Assembly: GCA_002328625.1 (NCBI GenBank)
Contig: DCVC01000023.1
Span: 1 to 5,528 of the forward strand
Length of the DNA: 5,528 nt
Direction: 5' to 3'
From: Bacteroidales bacterium UBA2198
Lineage (GTDB): Bacteria > Bacteroidota > Bacteroidia > Bacteroidales > VadinHA17
Shown here: piece by piece, positions 5,271 through 5,528 of the stretch
How the letters are laid out: each line of letters opens with the position of its first letter
How positions within the stretch are numbered: the stretch's first letter is position 1
Made by a program: the position numbers and the translations under genes
The notes under the pieces: model-generated
What the model saw: the letters and a program-made list of their open reading frames with translations, nothing else
What the model was told of the DNA's origin: nothing
Databases searched by the model: none

Positions 5271-5528
5271 ATGAAAGCATTGATTGTTTTAAAGTATGTT
5301 GGATTCGGAATACTTGGTATTGGATTTGTAATTGGCGTGATTTTCGGTGTTCAGGCCCTCTGGAACTGGCTGATACCTGAATTATTCGGGGGGCCCGAAC
5401 TTAGTTACTGGCAGACTGCGGGATTATTTCTCCTCTCCAAAATTCTGCTTACAGGTATTGCTCCCGGTTCTCATGAAAGCAAAAAGGATAAAAAATACTG
5501 GAAGAAGAAATGCGAGGAAAAATACAGT
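5271..5528 (+). CDS. Small membrane protein paired with the ECF sigma factor (partial, 3' end outside window)
   Basis: An open frame starts at ATG 5271, one base after the sigma factor stop codon, and stays open for 86 codons to the window edge. Residues 4-30 form a strong glycine-rich transmembrane helix. LWNWLIPELFGGPELSYW (30-47) follows, then a second hydrophobic stretch, AGLFLLSKILLTGIA (50-64). After that comes a highly basic, probably cytoplasmic tail (68-86, with KKDKKYWKKK). I recognise the WNWLxPxLFGxPxxxYWQ pattern from small uncharacterised membrane proteins encoded directly behind ECF sigma factors in Bacteroidota and some other bacteria. The tight spacing indicates co-transcription and probable translational coupling. 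It may restrain or sense for the sigma factor, but it shows no zinc-binding HxxxCxxC anti-sigma motif in the visible part, so this role is inference. The C terminus is missing from the window. Confidence 0.82.
   Translation, partial: MKALIVLKYVGFGILGIGFVIGVIFGVQALWNWLIPELFGGPELSYWQTAGLFLLSKILLTGIAPGSHESKKDKKYWKKKCEEKYS

Noticed and set aside
1..5528. CRISPR array, tRNA or rRNA gene, riboswitch, toxin-antitoxin pair or phage genes
   Set aside because: I looked for regularly spaced repeats, clover-leaf and rRNA landmarks and typical small paired genes on both strands and found none.

Overview
The window looks like chromosomal DNA from a Bacteroidota species, most likely in or near the Bacteroidales. 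This rests on recognised protein types: a secreted 'GDTVKGY' protein of a kind common in this phylum, an AlbA_2/Schlafen-type protein very similar to conserved Bacteroidales ones, and an ECF sigma factor followed by a small membrane protein. The AT-rich intergenic sequence and the near absence of Shine-Dalgarno sites also fit. No rRNA, tRNA, CRISPR array, transposase or integrase is visible. I read this as ordinary chromosomal backbone rather than a mobile island.

Layout from left to right: (1) a + strand gene for a secreted protein of unknown function (36-710); (2) convergent to it, a - strand nitroreductase-family protein with an N-terminal signal or anchor (844-1419, possibly starting at 1464); (3) divergent from that, a + strand AlbA_2 DNA-binding/ATP-binding-like protein with a C-terminal helical, possibly winged-helix, segment (1660-2322); (4) after a 205-base gap holding a GC-rich hairpin, a + strand 507-residue UPF0371/DUF1846 protein (2528-4051); (5) convergent to it, a - strand Mth938-like (DUF498) protein with a strong Shine-Dalgarno site (4183-4527); (6) divergent from that, a + strand ECF sigma factor (4697-5269), followed after one base by a small membrane protein that runs off the right edge (5271-5528).

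Most genes are single units in alternating orientation, so gene order gives little evidence of a shared pathway. The exception is the last pair: the one-base spacing implies co-transcription and probably translational coupling, and suggests that the membrane protein works with, or reports to, the sigma factor. I do not see a convincing new multi-gene system. The points most worth checking are the sigma factor/membrane protein pair, the altered FMN-binding motif in the exported nitroreductase, and the unusual Shine-Dalgarno site of the Mth938-like gene.
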